Shown here: positions 8,301 to 22,500 of the stretch, piece by piece | How the letters are laid out: each line of letters begins with the position of its first letter | Numbering within the stretch: the stretch's first letter is position 1 | Assembly (NCBI GenBank): GCA_024362935.1 | Contig: JANCRA010000120.1 | Location: 1,371,501 to 1,435,500 of the forward strand | Source: Setophaga petechia | Lineage: Eukaryota; Chordata; Aves; Passeriformes; Parulidae | Length of the DNA: 64,000 nt | Reading direction: 5' to 3' | The notes under the pieces: generated by a model | What the model saw: the letters and a program-made list of their open reading frames with translations, nothing else | Database searches by the model: none | Told to the model about the DNA's origin: nothing | Made by a program: the position numbers and the translations under genes

Positions 8301-10676
8301 ACTGTGTTAGCAGCTTGCAAAGTGCTAGAAAACAGTACTTTCCCACTCTCTTGCCTTTCCCTTCACATTAATACTTGAAAGGAAGGCGTCTTAGACAACT
8401 TTCTTTTTCTTGTTACAGAACACACTGCAGCCCTCTGTGCAACTTCTAGAACACGATAGGAAATGTTTAGTGAGCAGGAAGGTTTTCTCCTTGCGAGACA
8501 TAGTGAAAAAGCATTTGCTTAGATATAGGTGACAGGAAACCCTTACTCCAGTGCAGTGACAAGTTAATTGGTACACAGCACTGGGATTGTGTTAGCAGCC
8601 TGCAAAGTGCTAGAAAACAGTACTTTCCCACTCTCTTGCCTTTCCCTTCACATTAATACTTGAAAGGAAGGCGTCTTAGACAACTTTCTTTTTCTTGTTA
8701 CAGAACACACAGCAGCCCTCTGTTCAACTTCTAGAACACGATAGGAGATGTTTAGTGAGCAAGAAGGTGTTCTCCTTGGGAGACATAGTGAAAAAGCTAT
8801 TTGCTTAGATGTAGGTGACAAGAAACACTTACTGCAGTGCACTGAAAAGCTAACTGCTACACAGGACTGCGATTGTGTTAGCAGCCTGCAAAGTGCTAGA
8901 AAACAGTACTTTCCCACTCTCTTGCCTTTCCCTTCACATTAATACTTGAAAGGAAGGCATCTTAGACAACTTTCTTTTTCTTGTGTCAAAAAACTCTGCA
9001 GCCCTCTCTGCATTATCTACAACACGATGGAAGTTGTTTAGTGAGCAGGAAGGTTTTCTCCTTGCGGGACATAGTGAAAAAGGTATTTGCTTAGATGTAG
9101 GTGACAAGAAACACTTACTGCCGTGCACTGAACAGCTAATTGCTACACAGAACTGGGATTGTGTTAGCAGCTTGCAAAGTGCTAGAAAACAGTACTTTCC
9201 CACTCTCTTGCCTTTCCCTTCACATTAATACTTGAAAGGAAGGCATCTTAGACAACTTTCTTTTTCTTGTGTCAAAAAACTCTGCAGCTCTCTCTGCAAC
9301 ATCTACAACACGATGGAAGTTGTTTAGTGAGCAGGAAGGTTTTTTTCCTTGCGAGACATAGTGAAAAAGCTTTTTCCTCAGATGTAGGTAAAAAGAAACA
9401 CTTACTGCAGTGCACTGAACACCTAACTGCTACAGAGCACTAGGACTGTGTTAGCAGCTTGCAAAGTGCTAGAAAACAGTACTTTCCCACTCTCTTGCCT
9501 TTCCCTTCACATTAATACTTGAAAGGAAGGCGTCTTAGACAACTTTCTTTTACATTTTGCAAAACACACTGCAGCCCTCTGTGCAACTTCTACAACACGA
9601 TGGAAGTTGTTTAGTGAGCAGCAACGTTTTCCCCTTGCGAGCAAAGTGAAAAAGCTATTTGCTCAGATGTAGGTATCAAGAAACACTTACTGCCGTGCAC
9701 TGACAAGCTAATTGCTACACAGCACTGCGATTGTGTTAGCAGCTTGCAAAGTGCTAGAAAACAGTACTTTCCCACTCTCTTGCCTTTCCCTACACATTAA
9801 TATTTGAAAGGAAGGCGTCTTAGACAACTTTCTTTTTCTTGTTACAGAACACACTGCAGCCCTCTGTGCAACTTCTAGAACACGATAGGAGATGTTTAGT
9901 GAGCAGGAAGGTTTTCTCCTTGCGAGACAGAGTGAAAAAGCTATTTGCTTAGATGTAGGTGACAAGAAACACTTACTGCAGTGCAGTGACAAGTTAATTG
10001 GTACACAGCACTGGGATTGTGTTAGCAGCTCTCAAAGTGCTAGAAAACAGTACTTTCCCACTCTCTTGCCTTTCCCTTCACATTAATACTTGAAAGGAAG
10101 GCATCTTAGACAACTTTCTTTTTCTTGTGTCAAAAGACTCTGCAGCCCTCTCTGCAACATCTACAACACGATGGAAGTTGTTTAGTGAGCAGGAAGGTTT
10201 TCTCCTTGCGAGACATAGTGAAAAAGCTATTTGCTTAGATGTAGGTGACAAGAAACACTTACTGCAGTGCACTGAACAGCTAATTGCTACACAGCACTGG
10301 GATTGTGTTAGCAGCCTGAAAAGTGCTAGAAAACAGTACTTTCCCACTCTCTTGCCTTTCCCTTCACATTAATACTTTAAAGGAAAGCATCTTAGACAAC
10401 TTTCTTTTTCTTGTGTCAAAAAACTCTGCAGCCCTCTCTGCAACATCTACAACACGATGGAAGTTGTTTAGTGAGCAGGAAGGTTTTCTCCTTGCGAGAC
10501 ATAGTGAAAAAGCATTTGCTTAGATATAGGTGACAGGAAACCCTTACTCCAGTGCAGTGACAAGTTAATTGGTACACAGCACTGGGATTGTGTTAGCAGC
10601 CTGCAAAGTGCTAGAAAACAGTACTTTCCCACTCTCTTGCCTTTCCCTTCACATTAATACTTGAAAGGAAGGCGTC
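5374..10676 (+). repeat. HOR unit 2, 18-mer (5,303 bp)
   Basis: The d-block is 5374-6960. The order then runs c1, a1, b1, a2 and continues with a second a1-like monomer (8105), a b3-like monomer (8391), b2, a3, an a4 variant with GCAGCTCTC, c with the GAGCAAAG deletion, b, a, a. The a1-like monomer after a2 marks the point (between about 8029 and 8098) where similarity to the +9,463 copy stops. This suggests two or more exchange events between misaligned units. Confidence 0.9.
6658..6854 (+). promoter_or_regulatory. CpG-rich promoter-like segment, copy 2
   Basis: It has the majority allele: GCACTGTGCC, GGAAACAGAG and CTAGGAAGCGG. The last adds a second GGAA core near the right end that copies 1 and 3 lack. 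ETS-like core at 6713-6720, dyad at 6751-6766, E2F-like site at 6782-6791. The next monomers are c1, a1 and then b1. Confidence 0.55.
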
Positions 10677-13600
10677 TTAGACAACTTTCTTTTTCTTGCT
10701 GGATAACATTCTGCAGCCCTCTGTGCAACCTGTACAGCACGATGGAAGTTGTTTAATGAGCAGGAACATTTTCTCCTAGTGAGAGATAGTGAAAAAGCTT
10801 TTTGCTTAGATGTAGGTTACCACAGGCAGTTACTGCAGTGCACTGCAAAGCTAATAGATGCACAACACTGGGATTGTGTGCCCAGCTTGCAAAGTGATAG
10901 GAAACAGTACCTTTCCACTCTTCCTGCTTTTTCCATGCACATTACTATTAGAATGGAAAGAATTTTAGACAACTTTCTTTGGCTTCTTGCAAAACACTCT
11001 GCACACCTGCCTGCAATCTCTAGAAGTCGATGGGAGATATTTTCTGAACTGGCTCAGTTTCTCTTTGCAAGACATGGGGAAAAAGCAATTTGCTTAGATA
11101 TAGGTGAAAAGAGGCACCTACTACAGTGCACTGCAAGCTAATTGCTGCACAACACGCAGATTGTGTAAGCAGGTTGCAAACTGATAGAAAACAGTACCTC
11201 TCCCTTCTCCTGCCTTTTCTATTCACATTTCTATTTGAATGCAAGGCGTTTTAGACAACTTTCTTTTGCTTCTTGCAAAACACTCTGCACACCTGCCTGC
11301 AATCTCTAGAACTCGATGGGAGATGTTTTCTGAACTGGCTCAGTTTCTCCTTGCGAGACATGGGGAAAAAGCAATTTGCTTAGATGCAGGTGAAAAGAGG
11401 CACCTACTACAGTGCACTGAAAAACTAATTGCTGCACAACTCTGGGATTGTGTAAGCAGCTTACAAACAGATAGAAAACAGCACCTTTCCACTCTCCTGC
11501 CTTTTCCATTCGCATTACTATTCGAATGGCAGCAGTTTTGGACAACTTTCTTTTGCTTCTTGCAAAACACTCTGCACACCTCCGTGCAACTTCTAGAAAA
11601 AATGAGAGTTGTTTTCTGAACTGGTACAGTTTCTCCTGAAGAGATATAATGCAAACGCTATTGGCTTAGATGTAGTAACAATAGGCAATTATTACAGTGC
11701 ACTGCAAAGTCAATCGTAGTAGAACACTGGGATTGTGTGTCCAGCTTGCAAACTGGTAGAAAACAGTACCGATCCGCTCTCCTGCATTTTCCCTTTCCAG
11801 GAACATTCGAATTGATGGCTTTTTTGGACAAGTTACTTTTTCTTGTTGCAAAACACGCTGCAGAGCTGCCTGCAACCTCTAGAGCACGATGGGAGGTTTT
11901 TTGTGAACAGACACAGTTTCTCCTGGCGAGACATAATGAAAAAGCTTTTTGCTAAGGTGTAGCCGGCAGGAGACGCTAAAGACCAGGAGACGGAGCACAG
12001 TGCCTTTAAGCGCCGCTTCCGGGTGTCTCTCGGCCGTAGCTGTTCTCCGGAGCACGCCGCGATCGGCGTAACGACACCAGATTCTTCGCGCCAAGAAGCG
12101 TCTTCTCCTTCTCCGGGAAAAAGAGACTGCGGCAGCTTCTGAACGGCGAACTACGAAGCGGCACAAAACTGGGATTGGGTAAGCAGCTTTAAAAGTGATA
12201 GAAAACAGTACTTTCCCACTCTTTTGCCTTTCCCTTCACATTAATACTTGAAAGGAAGGCGTCTTAGACAACTTTCTTTTTCTTGTTACAGAACACACTG
12301 CAGCCTTCTGTGCAACTTCTAGAACACGATAGGAGATGTTTAGTGAGCAAGAAGGTTTTCTCCTTGCGAGACATAGTGAAAAAGCTATTTGCTTAGATGT
12401 AGGTGACAAGAAACACTTACTGCAGTGCACTGAAAAGCTAACTGCTACACAGCACTGCGATTGTGTTAGCAGCCTGCAAAGTGCTAGAAAACAGTACTTT
12501 CCCACTCTCTTGCCTTTCCCTTCACATTAATACTTGAAAGGAAGGCATCTTAGACAACTTTCTTTTTCTTGTGTCAAAAAACTCTGCAGCCCTCTCTGCA
12601 ACATCTACTACACGATGGAAGTTGTTTAGTGAGCAGCAACGTTTTCCCCTTGCGAGACAAAGTGAAAAAGCTATTTGCTCAGATGTAGGTATCAAGAAAC
12701 ACTTACTGCCGTGCACTGACAAGCTAATTGCTACACAGCACTGCGATTGTGTTAGCAGCTTGCAAAGTGCTAGAAAACAGTACTTTCCCACTCTCTTGCC
12801 TTTCCCTTCACATTAATACTTGAAAGGAAGGCGTCTTAGACAACTTTCTTTTTCTTGTTACAGAACACACAGCAGCCCTCTGTTCAACTTCTAGAACACG
12901 ATAGGAGATGTTTAGTGAGCAAGAAGGTGTTCTCCTTGGGAGACATAGTGAAAAAGCTATTTGCTTAGATGTAGGTGACAAGAAACACTTACTGCAGTGC
13001 ACTGAAAAGCTAACTGCTACACAGCACTGCGATTGTGTTAGCAGCCTGCAAAGTGCTAGAAAACAGTACTTTCCCACTCTCTTGCCTTTCCCTTCACATT
13101 AATACTTGAAAGGAAGGCATCTTAGACAACTTTCTTTTTCTTGTGTCAAAAAACTCTGCAGCCCTCTCTGCATTATCTACAACACGATGGAAGTTGTTTA
13201 GTGAGCAGGAAGGTTTTCTCCTTGCGGGACATAGTGAAAAAGGTATTTGCTTAGATGTAGGTGACAAGAAACACTTACTGCCGTGCACTGAACAGCTAAT
13301 TGCTACACAGAACTGGGATTGTTTTAGCAGCTCTCAAAGTGCTAGAAAACAGTACTTTCCCACTCTCTTGCCTTTCCCTTCACATTAATACTTGAAAGGA
13401 AGGCATCTTAGACAACTTTCTTTTTCTTGTGTCAAAAAACTCTGCAGCCCTCTCTGCAACATCTACAACACGATGGAAGTTGTTTAGTGAGCAGGAAGGT
13501 TTTTTTCCTTGCGAGACATAGTGAAAAAGCTTTTTCCTTAGATGTAGGTAAAAAGAAACACTTACTGCAGTGCACTGAACACCTAACTGCTACAGAGCAC

Positions 13601-14836
13601 TAGGACTGTGTTAGCAGCTTGCAAAGTGCTAGAAAACAGTACTTTCCCACTCTCTTGCCTTTCCCTTCACATTAATACTTGAAAGGAAGGCGTCTTAGAC
13701 AACTTTCTTTTACATTTTGCAAAACACACTGCAGCCCTCTGTGCAACTTCTAGAACACGATAGGAAATGTTTAGTGAGCAAGAAGGTTTTCTCCTTGCGA
13801 GATATAGTGAAAAAGCATTTGCTTAGATGTAGGTGACAAGAAACCCTTACTCCAGTGCAGTGACAAGTTAATTGGTACACAGGACTGGGATTGTGTTAGC
13901 AGCTCTCAAAGTGATAGAAAACAGTACTTTCCCACTCTCTTGCCTTTCCCTTCACATTAATACTTGAAAGGAAGGCATCTTAGACAACTTTCTTTTTCTT
14001 GTGTCAAAAAACTCTGCAGCCCTCTCTGCAACATCTACTACACGATGGAAGTTGTTTAGTGAGCAGGAAGGTTTTCTCCTTGCGAGACATAGTGAAAAAG
14101 CTATTTGCTTAGATGTAGGTGACAAGAAACACTTACTGCAGTGCACTGAACAGCTAACTGCTACACAGCACTAGTACTGTGTTAGCAGCTTGCAAAGTGC
14201 TAGAAAACAGTACTTTCCCACTCTCTTGCCTTTCCCTTCACATTAATACTTGAAAGGAAGGCATCTTAGACAACTTTCTTTTTCTTGTGTCAAAAAACTC
14301 TTCAGCCCTCTGTGCAACATCTACAACACGATGGAAGTTGTTTAGTGAGCAGGAAGGTTTTCTCCTTGCGAGACATAGTGAAAAAGCTATTTGCTTAGAT
14401 GTAGGTGACAAGAAACACTTACTGCAGTGCACTGAACAGCTAATTGCTACACAGAACTGGGATTGTGTTAGCAGCTTGCAAAGTGCTAGAAAACAGTACC
14501 TTCCCACTCTCTTGCCTTTCCCTTCACATTAATACTTGAAAGGAAGGCGTCTTAGACAACTTTCTTTTTCTTGTTACAGAACACACTGCAGCCCTCTGTG
14601 CAACTTCTAGAACACGATAGGAAATGTTTAGTGAGCAGGAAGGTTTTCTCCTTGCGAGACATAGTGAAAAAGCATTTGCTTAGATATAGGTGACAAGAAA
14701 CCCTTACTCCAGTGCAGTGACAAGTTAATTGGTACACAGCACTGGGATTGTGTTAGCAGCCTGCAAAGTGCTAGAAAACAGTACTTTCCCACTCTCTTGC
14801 CTTTCCCTTCACATTAATACTTGAAAGGAAGGCGTC
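10677..14836 (+). repeat. HOR unit 3, 14-mer (4,160 bp)
   Basis: The d-block is 10677-12263. This is the +9,463 copy of unit 1, with the same missing c1-a1 pair and the same minority alleles (GGATAAC, CCGATCCG, GCACAGTGCC, GGAAAAAGAG, CTACGAAGC). The few differences I found include CTTGTGTC at 14284 against CTTCTGTC at the matching place in the first copy. Confidence 0.92.
11961..12157 (+). promoter_or_regulatory. CpG-rich promoter-like segment, copy 3
   Basis: It has the minority allele, as in copy 1 at -9,463 bp. ETS-like core at 12016-12023 and E2F-like site at 12085-12094. As in copy 1, a b1 monomer with an acceptor-like run follows directly, at 12264. Confidence 0.55.
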
Positions 14837-17800
14837 TTAGACAACTTTCTTTTTCTTGCTGGAAAACATTCTGCAGCCCTCTGTGCAACCTGTACAGCAC
14901 GATGGAAGTTGTTTAATGAGCAGGAACATTTTCTCCTAGTGAGAGATAGTGAAAAAGCTTTTTGCTTAGATGTAGGTTACCACAGGCAGTTACTGCAGTG
15001 CACTGCAAAGCTAATAGATGCACAACACTGGGATTGTGTGCCCAGCTTGCAAAGTGATAGGAAACAGTACCTTTCCACTCTTCCTGCTTTTTCCATGCAC
15101 ATTACTATTCGAATGGAAAGAATTTTAGACAACTTTCTTTGGCTTCTTGCAAAACACTCTGCACACCTGCCTGCAATCTCTAGAAGTCGATGGGAGATAT
15201 TTTCTGAACTGGCTCAGTTTCTCTTTGCAAGACATGGGGAAAAAGCAATTTGCTTAGATATAGGTGAAAAGAGGCACCTACTACAGTGCACTGGAAGCTA
15301 ATTGCTGCACAACACGCAGATTGTGTAAGCAGGTTGCAAACTGATAGAAAACAGTACCTCTCCCTTCTCCTGCCTTTTCTATTCACATTTCTATTTGAAT
15401 GCAAGGCGTTTTAGACAACTTTCTTTTGCTTCTTGCAAAACACTCTGCACACCTGCCTGCAATCTCTAGAACTCGATGGGAGATGTTTTCTGAACTGGCT
15501 CAGTTTCTCCTTGCGAGACATGGGGAAAAAGCAATTTGCTTAGATGCAGGTGAAAAGAGGCACCTACTACAGTGCACTGAAAAACTAATTGCTGCACAAC
15601 TCTGGGATTGTGTAAGCAGCTTACAAACAGATAGAAAACAGCACCTTTCCACTCTCCTGCCTTTTCCATTCGCATTACTATTCGAATGGCAGCAGTTTTG
15701 GACAACTTTCTTTTGCTTCTTGCAAAACACTCTGCACACCTCCGTGCAACTTCTAGAAAAAATGAGAGTTGTTTTCTGAACTGGTACAGTTTCTCCTGAA
15801 GAGACATAATGCAAACGCTATTGGCTTAGATGTAGTAACAATAGGCAATTATTACAGTGCACTGCAAAGTCAATCGTAGTAGAACACTGGGATTGTGTGT
15901 CCAGCTTGCAAACTGGTAGAAAACAGTACCTATCCGCTCTCCTGCATTTTCCCTTTCCAGGAACATTCGAATTGATGGCTTTTTTGGACAAGTTACTTTT
16001 TCTTGTTGCAAAACACGCTGCAGAGCTGCCTGCAACCTCTAGAGCACGATGGGAGGTTTTTTGTGAACAGACACAGTTTCTCCTGGCGAGACATAATGAA
16101 AAAGCTTTTTGCTAAGGTGTAGCCGGCAGGAGACGCTAAAGACCAGGAGACGGAGCACTGTGCCTTTAAGCGCCGCTTCCGGGTGTCTCTCGGCCGTAGC
16201 TGTTCTCCGGAGCACGCCGCGATCGGCGTAACGACACCAGATTCTTCGCGCCAAGAAGCGTCTTCTCCTTCTCCGGGAAACAGAGACTGCGGCAGCTTCT
16301 GAACGGCGAACTAGGAAGCGGCACAAAACTGGGATTGGGTAAGCAGCTTTCAAAGTGATAGAAAACAGTACTTTCCCACTCTTTTGCCTTTCCCTTCACA
16401 TTAATACTTGAAAGGAAGGCGTCTTAGACAACTTTCTTTTACATTTTGCAAAACACACTGCAGTCCTCTGTGCAACTTCTAGAGCACGATACGAGATGTT
16501 TAGTGAGCAGGAAGGTTTTCTCCTTGCGAGACAGAGTGAAAAAGCTATTTGGTCAGATGTAGGTATCAAGAAACACTTACTGCCGTGCACTGACAAGCTA
16601 ATTGCTACACAGCACTGCGATTGTGTTAGCAGCCTGCAAAGTGCTAGAAAACAGTACTTTCCCACTCTCTTGCCTTTCCCTTCACATTAATACTTGAAAG
16701 GAAGGCATCTTAGACAACTTTCTTTTTCTTGTGTCAAAAAACTCTGCAGCCTTCTCTGCAACATCTACATCACGATGGAATTTGTTTAGTGAGCAGGAAG
16801 GTTTTCTCCTTGCGGGACATAGTGAAAAAGCTTTTGGCTTAGATGTTGGTGACAAGAAACACTTACTGCAGTGCACTGAACAGCTAACTGCTACACAGGA
16901 CTAGGACTGTGTTAGCAGCTTGCAAAGTGCTAGAAAACAGTACTTTCCCACTCTCTTGCCTTTCCCTTCACATTAATACTTGAAAGGAAGGCGTCTTAGA
17001 CAACTTTCTTTTTCTTGTTACAGAACACACTGCAGCCTTCTGTGCAACTTCTAGAACACGATAGGAGATGTTTAGTGAGCAAGAAGGTTTTCTCCTTGCG
17101 AGACATAGTGAAAAAGCTATTTGCTTAGATGTAGGTGACAAGAAACACTTACTGCAGTGCACTGAAAAGCTAACTGCTACACAGCACTGCGATTGTGTTA
17201 GCAGCCTGCAAAGTGCTAGAAAACAGTACTTTCCCACTCTCTTGCCTTTCCCTTCACATTAATACTTGAAAGGAAGGCATCTTAGACAACTTTCTTTTTC
17301 TTGTGTCAAAAAACTCTGCAGCCCTCTCTGCAACATCTACTACACGATGGAAGTTGTTTAGTGAGCAGCAACGTTTTCCCCTTGCGAGACAAAGTGAAAA
17401 AGCTATTTGCTCAGATGTAGGTATCAAGAAACACTTACTGCCGTGCACTGACAAGCTAATTGCTACACAGCACTGCGATTGTGTTAGCAGCTTGCAAAGT
17501 GCTAGAAAACAGTACTTTCCCACTCTCTTGCCTTTCCCTTCACATTAATACTTGAAAGGAAGGCGTCTTAGACAACTTTCTTTTTCTTGTTACAGAACAC
17601 ACAGCAGCCCTCTGTTCAACTTCTAGAACACGATAGGAGATGTTTAGTGAGCAAGAAGGTGTTCTCCTTGGGAGACATAGTGAAAAAGCTATTTGCTTAG
17701 ATGTAGGTGACAAGAAACACTTACTGCAGTGCACTGAAAAGCTAACTGCTACACAGCACTGCGATTGTGTTAGCAGCCTGCAAAGTGCTAGAAAACAGTA

Positions 17801-19568
17801 CTTTCCCACTCTCTTGCCTTTCCCTTCACATTAATACTTGAAAGGAAGGCATCTTAGACAACTTTCTTTTTCTTGTGTCAAAAAACTCTGCAGCCCTCTC
17901 TGCATTATCTACAACACGATGGAAGTTGTTTAGTGAGCAGGAAGGTTTTCTCCTTGCGGGACATAGTGAAAAAGGTATTTGCTTAGATGTAGGTGACAAG
18001 AAACACTTACTGCCGTGCACTGAACAGCTAATTGCTACACAGAACTGGGATTGTTTTAGCAGCTCTCAAAGTGCTAGAAAACAGTACTTTCCCACTCTCT
18101 TGCCTTTCCCTTCACATTAATACTTGAAAGGAAGGCATCTTAGACAACTTTCTTTTTCTTGTGTCAAAAAACTCTGCAGCCCTCTCTGCAACATCTACAA
18201 CACGATGGAAGTTGTTTAGTGAGCAGGAAGGTTTTTTTCCTTGCGAGACATAGTGAAAAAGCTTTTTCCTTAGATGTAGGTAAAAAGAAACACTTACTGC
18301 AGTGCACTGAACACCTAACTGCTACAGAGCACTAGGACTGTGTTAGCAGCTTGCAAAGTGCTAGAAAACAGTACTTTCCCACTCTCTTGCCTTTCCCTTC
18401 ACATTAATACTTGAAAGGAAGGCGTCTTAGACAACTTTCTTTTACATTTTGCAAAACACACTGCAGCCCTCTGTGCAACTTCTAGAACACGATAGGAAAT
18501 GTTTAGTGAGCAAGAAGGTTTTCTCCTTGCGAGATATAGTGAAAAAGCATTTGCTTAGATGTAGGTGACAAGAAACCCTTACTCCAGTGCAGTGACAAGT
18601 TAATTGGTACACAGGACTGGGATTGTGTTAGCAGCTCTCAAAGTGATAGAAAACAGCACTTTCCCACTCTCTTGCCTTTCCCTTCACATTAATACTTGAA
18701 AGGAAGGCATCTTAGACAACTTTCTTTTTCTTGTGTCAAAAAACTCTGCAGCCCTCTCTGCAACATCTACTACACGATGGAAGTTGTTTAGTGAGCAGGA
18801 AGGTTTTCTCCTTGCGAGACATAGTGAAAAAGCTATTTGCTTAGATGTAGGTGACAAGAAACACTTACTGCAGTGCACTGAACAGCTAACTGCTACACAG
18901 CACTAGTACTGTGTTAGCAGCTTGCAAAGTGCTAGAAAACAGTACTTTCCCACTCTCTTGCCTTTCCCTTCACATTAATACTTGAAAGGAAGGCATCTTA
19001 GACAACTTTCTTTTTCTTGTGTCAAAAAACTCTGCAGCCCTCTGTGCAACATCTACAACACGATGGAAGTTGTTAAGTGAGCAGGAAGGTTTTCTCCTTG
19101 CGAGACATAGTGAAAAAGCTATTTGCTTAGATGTAGGTGACAAGAAACACTTACTGCAGTGCACTGAACAGCTAATTGCTACACAGAACTGGGATTGTGT
19201 TAGCAGCTTGCAAAGTGCTAGAAAACAGTACCTTCCCACTCTCTTGCCTTTCCCTTCACATTAATACTTGAAAGGAAGGCGTCTTAGACAACTTTCTTTT
19301 TCTTGTTACAGAACACACTGCAGCCCTCTGTGCAACTTCTAGAACACGATAGGAAATGTTTAGTGAGCAGGAAGGTTTTCTCCTTGCGAGACATAGTGAA
19401 AAAGCATTTGCTTAGATATAGGTGACAAGAAACCCTTACTCCAGTGCAGTGACAAGTTAATTGGTACACAGCACTGGGATTGTGTTAGCAGCCTGCAAAG
19501 TGCTAGAAAACAGTACTTTCCCACTCTCTTGCCTTTCCCTTCACATTAATACTTGAAAGGAAGGCGTC
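14837..19568 (+). repeat. HOR unit 4, canonical 16-mer (4,732 bp)
   Basis: The d-block is 14837-16423. It is followed by c1, a1, b1, a2, b2, a3, a4, c2, a5, a6, b3, the order I treat as canonical because units at 19569 and 40583 repeat it exactly. The left part corresponds to unit 2 at +9,463, but d1 here has GGAAAAC and ATTCGAATGG, whereas unit 2 has GGATTAC and ATTAGAATGG. Either gene conversion or independent change has touched d1 since the duplication. Confidence 0.92.
16121..16317 (+). promoter_or_regulatory. CpG-rich promoter-like segment, copy 4
   Basis: It has the majority allele and I see no difference from copy 2. ETS-like core at 16176-16183 and E2F-like site at 16245-16254. A splice-donor-like GTAAGC follows at 16339 and the nearest b-monomer acceptor-like AG is at 17022-17023. 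Confidence 0.55.
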
Positions 19569-22500
19569 TTAGACAACTTTCTTTTTCTTGCTGGAAAACA
19601 TTCTGCAGCCCTCTGTGCAACCTGTACAGCACGATGGAAGTTGTTTAATGAGCAGGAACATTTTCTCCTAGTGAGAGATAGTGAAAAAGCTTTTTGCTTA
19701 GATGTAGGTTACCACAGGCAGTTACTGCAGTGCACTGCAAAGCTAATAGATGCACAACACTGGGATTGTGTGCCCAGCTTGCAAAGTGATAGGAAACAGT
19801 ACCTTTCCACTCTTCCTGCTTTTTCCATGCACATTACTATTCGAATGGAAAGAATTTTAGACAACTTTCTTTGGCTTCTTGCAAAACACTCTGCACACCT
19901 GCCTGCAATCTCTAGAAGTCGATGGGAGATATTTTCTGAACTGGCTCAGTTTCTCTTTGCAAGACATGGGGAAAAAGCAATTTGCTTAGATATAGGTGAA
20001 AAGAGGCATCTACTACAGTGCACTGCAAGCTAATTGCTGCACAACACGCAGATTGTGTAAGCAGGTTGCAAACTGATAGAAAACAGTACCTCTCCCTTCT
20101 CCTGCCTTTTCTATTCACATTTCTATTTGAATGCAAGGCGTTTTAGACAACTTTCTTTTGCTTCTTGCAAAACACTCTGCACACCTGCCTGCAATCTCTA
20201 GAAGTCGATGGGAGATGTTTTCTGAACTGGCTCAGTTTCTCCTTGCGAGACATGGGGAAAAAGCAATTTGCTTAGATGCAGGTGAAAAGAGGCACCTACT
20301 ACAGTGCACTGAAAAACTAATTGCTGCACAACTCTGGGATTGTGTAAGCAGCTTACAAACAGATAGAAAACAGCACCTTTCCACTCTCCTGCCTTTTCCA
20401 TTCGCATTACTATTCGAATGGCAGCAGTTTTGGACAACTTTCTTTTGCTTCTTGCAAAACACTCTGCACACCTCCGTGCAACTTCTAGAAAAAATGAGAG
20501 TTGTTTTCTGAACTGGTACAGTTTCTCCTGAAGAGACATAATGCAAACGCTATTGGCTTAGATGTAGTAACAATAGGCAATTATTACAGTGCACTGCAAA
20601 GTCAATCGTAGTAGAACACTGGGATTGTGTGTCCAGCTTGCAAACTGGTAGAAAACAGTACCTATCCGCTCTCCTGCATTTTCCCTTTCCAGGAACATTC
20701 GAATTGATGGCTTTTTTGGACAAGTTACTTTTTCTTGTTGCAAAACACGCTGCAGAGCTGCCTGCAACCTCTAGAGCACGATGGGAGGTTTTTTGTGAAC
20801 AGACACAGTTTCTCCTGGCGAGACATAATGAAAAAGCTTTTTGCTAAGGTGTAGCCGGCAGGAGACGCTAAAGACCAGGAGACGGAGCACTGTGCCTTTA
20901 AGCGCCGCTTCCGGGTGTCTCTCGGCCGTAGCTGTTCTCCGGAGCACGCCGCGATCGGCGTAACGACACCAGATTCTTCGCGCCAAGAAGCGTCTTCTCC
21001 TTCTCCGGGAAACAGAGACTGCGGCAGCTTCTGAACGGCGAACTAGGAAGCGGCACAAAACTGGGATTGGGTAAGCAGCTTTCAAAGTGATAGAAAACAG
21101 TACTTTCCCACTCTTTTGCCTTTCCCTTCACATTAATACTTGAAAGGAAGGCGTCTTAGACAACTTTCTTTTACATTTTGCAAAACACACTGCAGTCCTC
21201 TGTGCAACTTCTAGAGCACGATACGAGATGTTTAGTGAGCAGGAAGGTTTTCTCCTTGCGAGACAGAGTGAAAAAGCTATTTGGTCAGATGTAGGTATCA
21301 AGAAACACTTACTGCCGTGCACTGACAAGCTAATTGCTACACAGCACTGCGATTGTGTTAGCAGCCTGCAAAGTGCTAGAAAACAGTACTTTCCCACTCT
21401 CTTGCCTTTCCCTTCACATTAATACTTGAAAGGAAGGCATCTTAGACAACTTTCTTTTTCTTGTGTCAAAAAACTCTGCAGCCTTCTCTGCAACATCTAC
21501 ATCACGATGGAATTTGTTTAGTGAGCAGGAAGGTTTTCTCCTTGCGGGACATAGTGAAAAAGCTTTTGGCTTAGATGTTGGTGACAAGAAACACTTACTG
21601 CAGTGCACTGAACAGCTAACTGCTACACAGCACTAGGACTGTGTTAGCAGCTTGCAAAGTGCTAGAAAACAGTACTTTCCCACTCTCTTGCCTTTCCCTT
21701 CACATTAATACTTGAAAGGAAGGCGTCTTAGACAACTTTCTTTTTCTTGTTACAGAACACACTGCAGCCTCTGTGCAACTTCTAGAACACGATAGGAGAT
21801 GTTTAGTGAGCAAGAAGGTTTTCTCCTTGCGAGACATAGTGAAAAAGCTATTTGCTTAGATGTAGGTGACAAGAAACACTTACTGCAGTGCACTGAAAAG
21901 CTAACTGCTACACAGCACTGCGATTGTGTTAGCAGCCTGCAAAGTGCTAGAAAACAGTACTTTCCCACTCTCTTGCCTTTCCCTTCACATTAATACTTGA
22001 AAGGAAGGCATCTTAGACAACTTTCTTTTTCTTGTGTCAAAAAACTCTGCAGCCCTCTCTGCAACATCTACTACACGATGGAAGTTGTATAGTGAGCAGC
22101 AACGTTTTCCCCTTGCGAGACAAAGTGAAAAAGCTATTTGCTCAGATGTAGGTATCAAGAAACACTTACTGCCGTGCACTGACAAGCTAATTGGTACACA
22201 GCACTGCGATTGTGTTAGCAGCTTGCAAAGTGCTAGAAAACAGTACTTTCCCACTCTCTTGCCTTTCCCTTCACATTAATACTTGAAAGGAAGGCGTCTT
22301 AGACAACTTTCTTTTTCTTGTTACAGAACACACAGCAGCCCTCTGTTCAACTTCTAGAACACGATAGGAGATGTTTAGTGAGCAAGAAGGTGTTCTCCTT
22401 GGGAGACATAGTGAAAAAGCTATTTGCTTAGATGTAGGTGACAAGAAACACTTACTGCAGTGCACTGAAAAGCTAACTGCTACACAGCACTGCGATTGTG

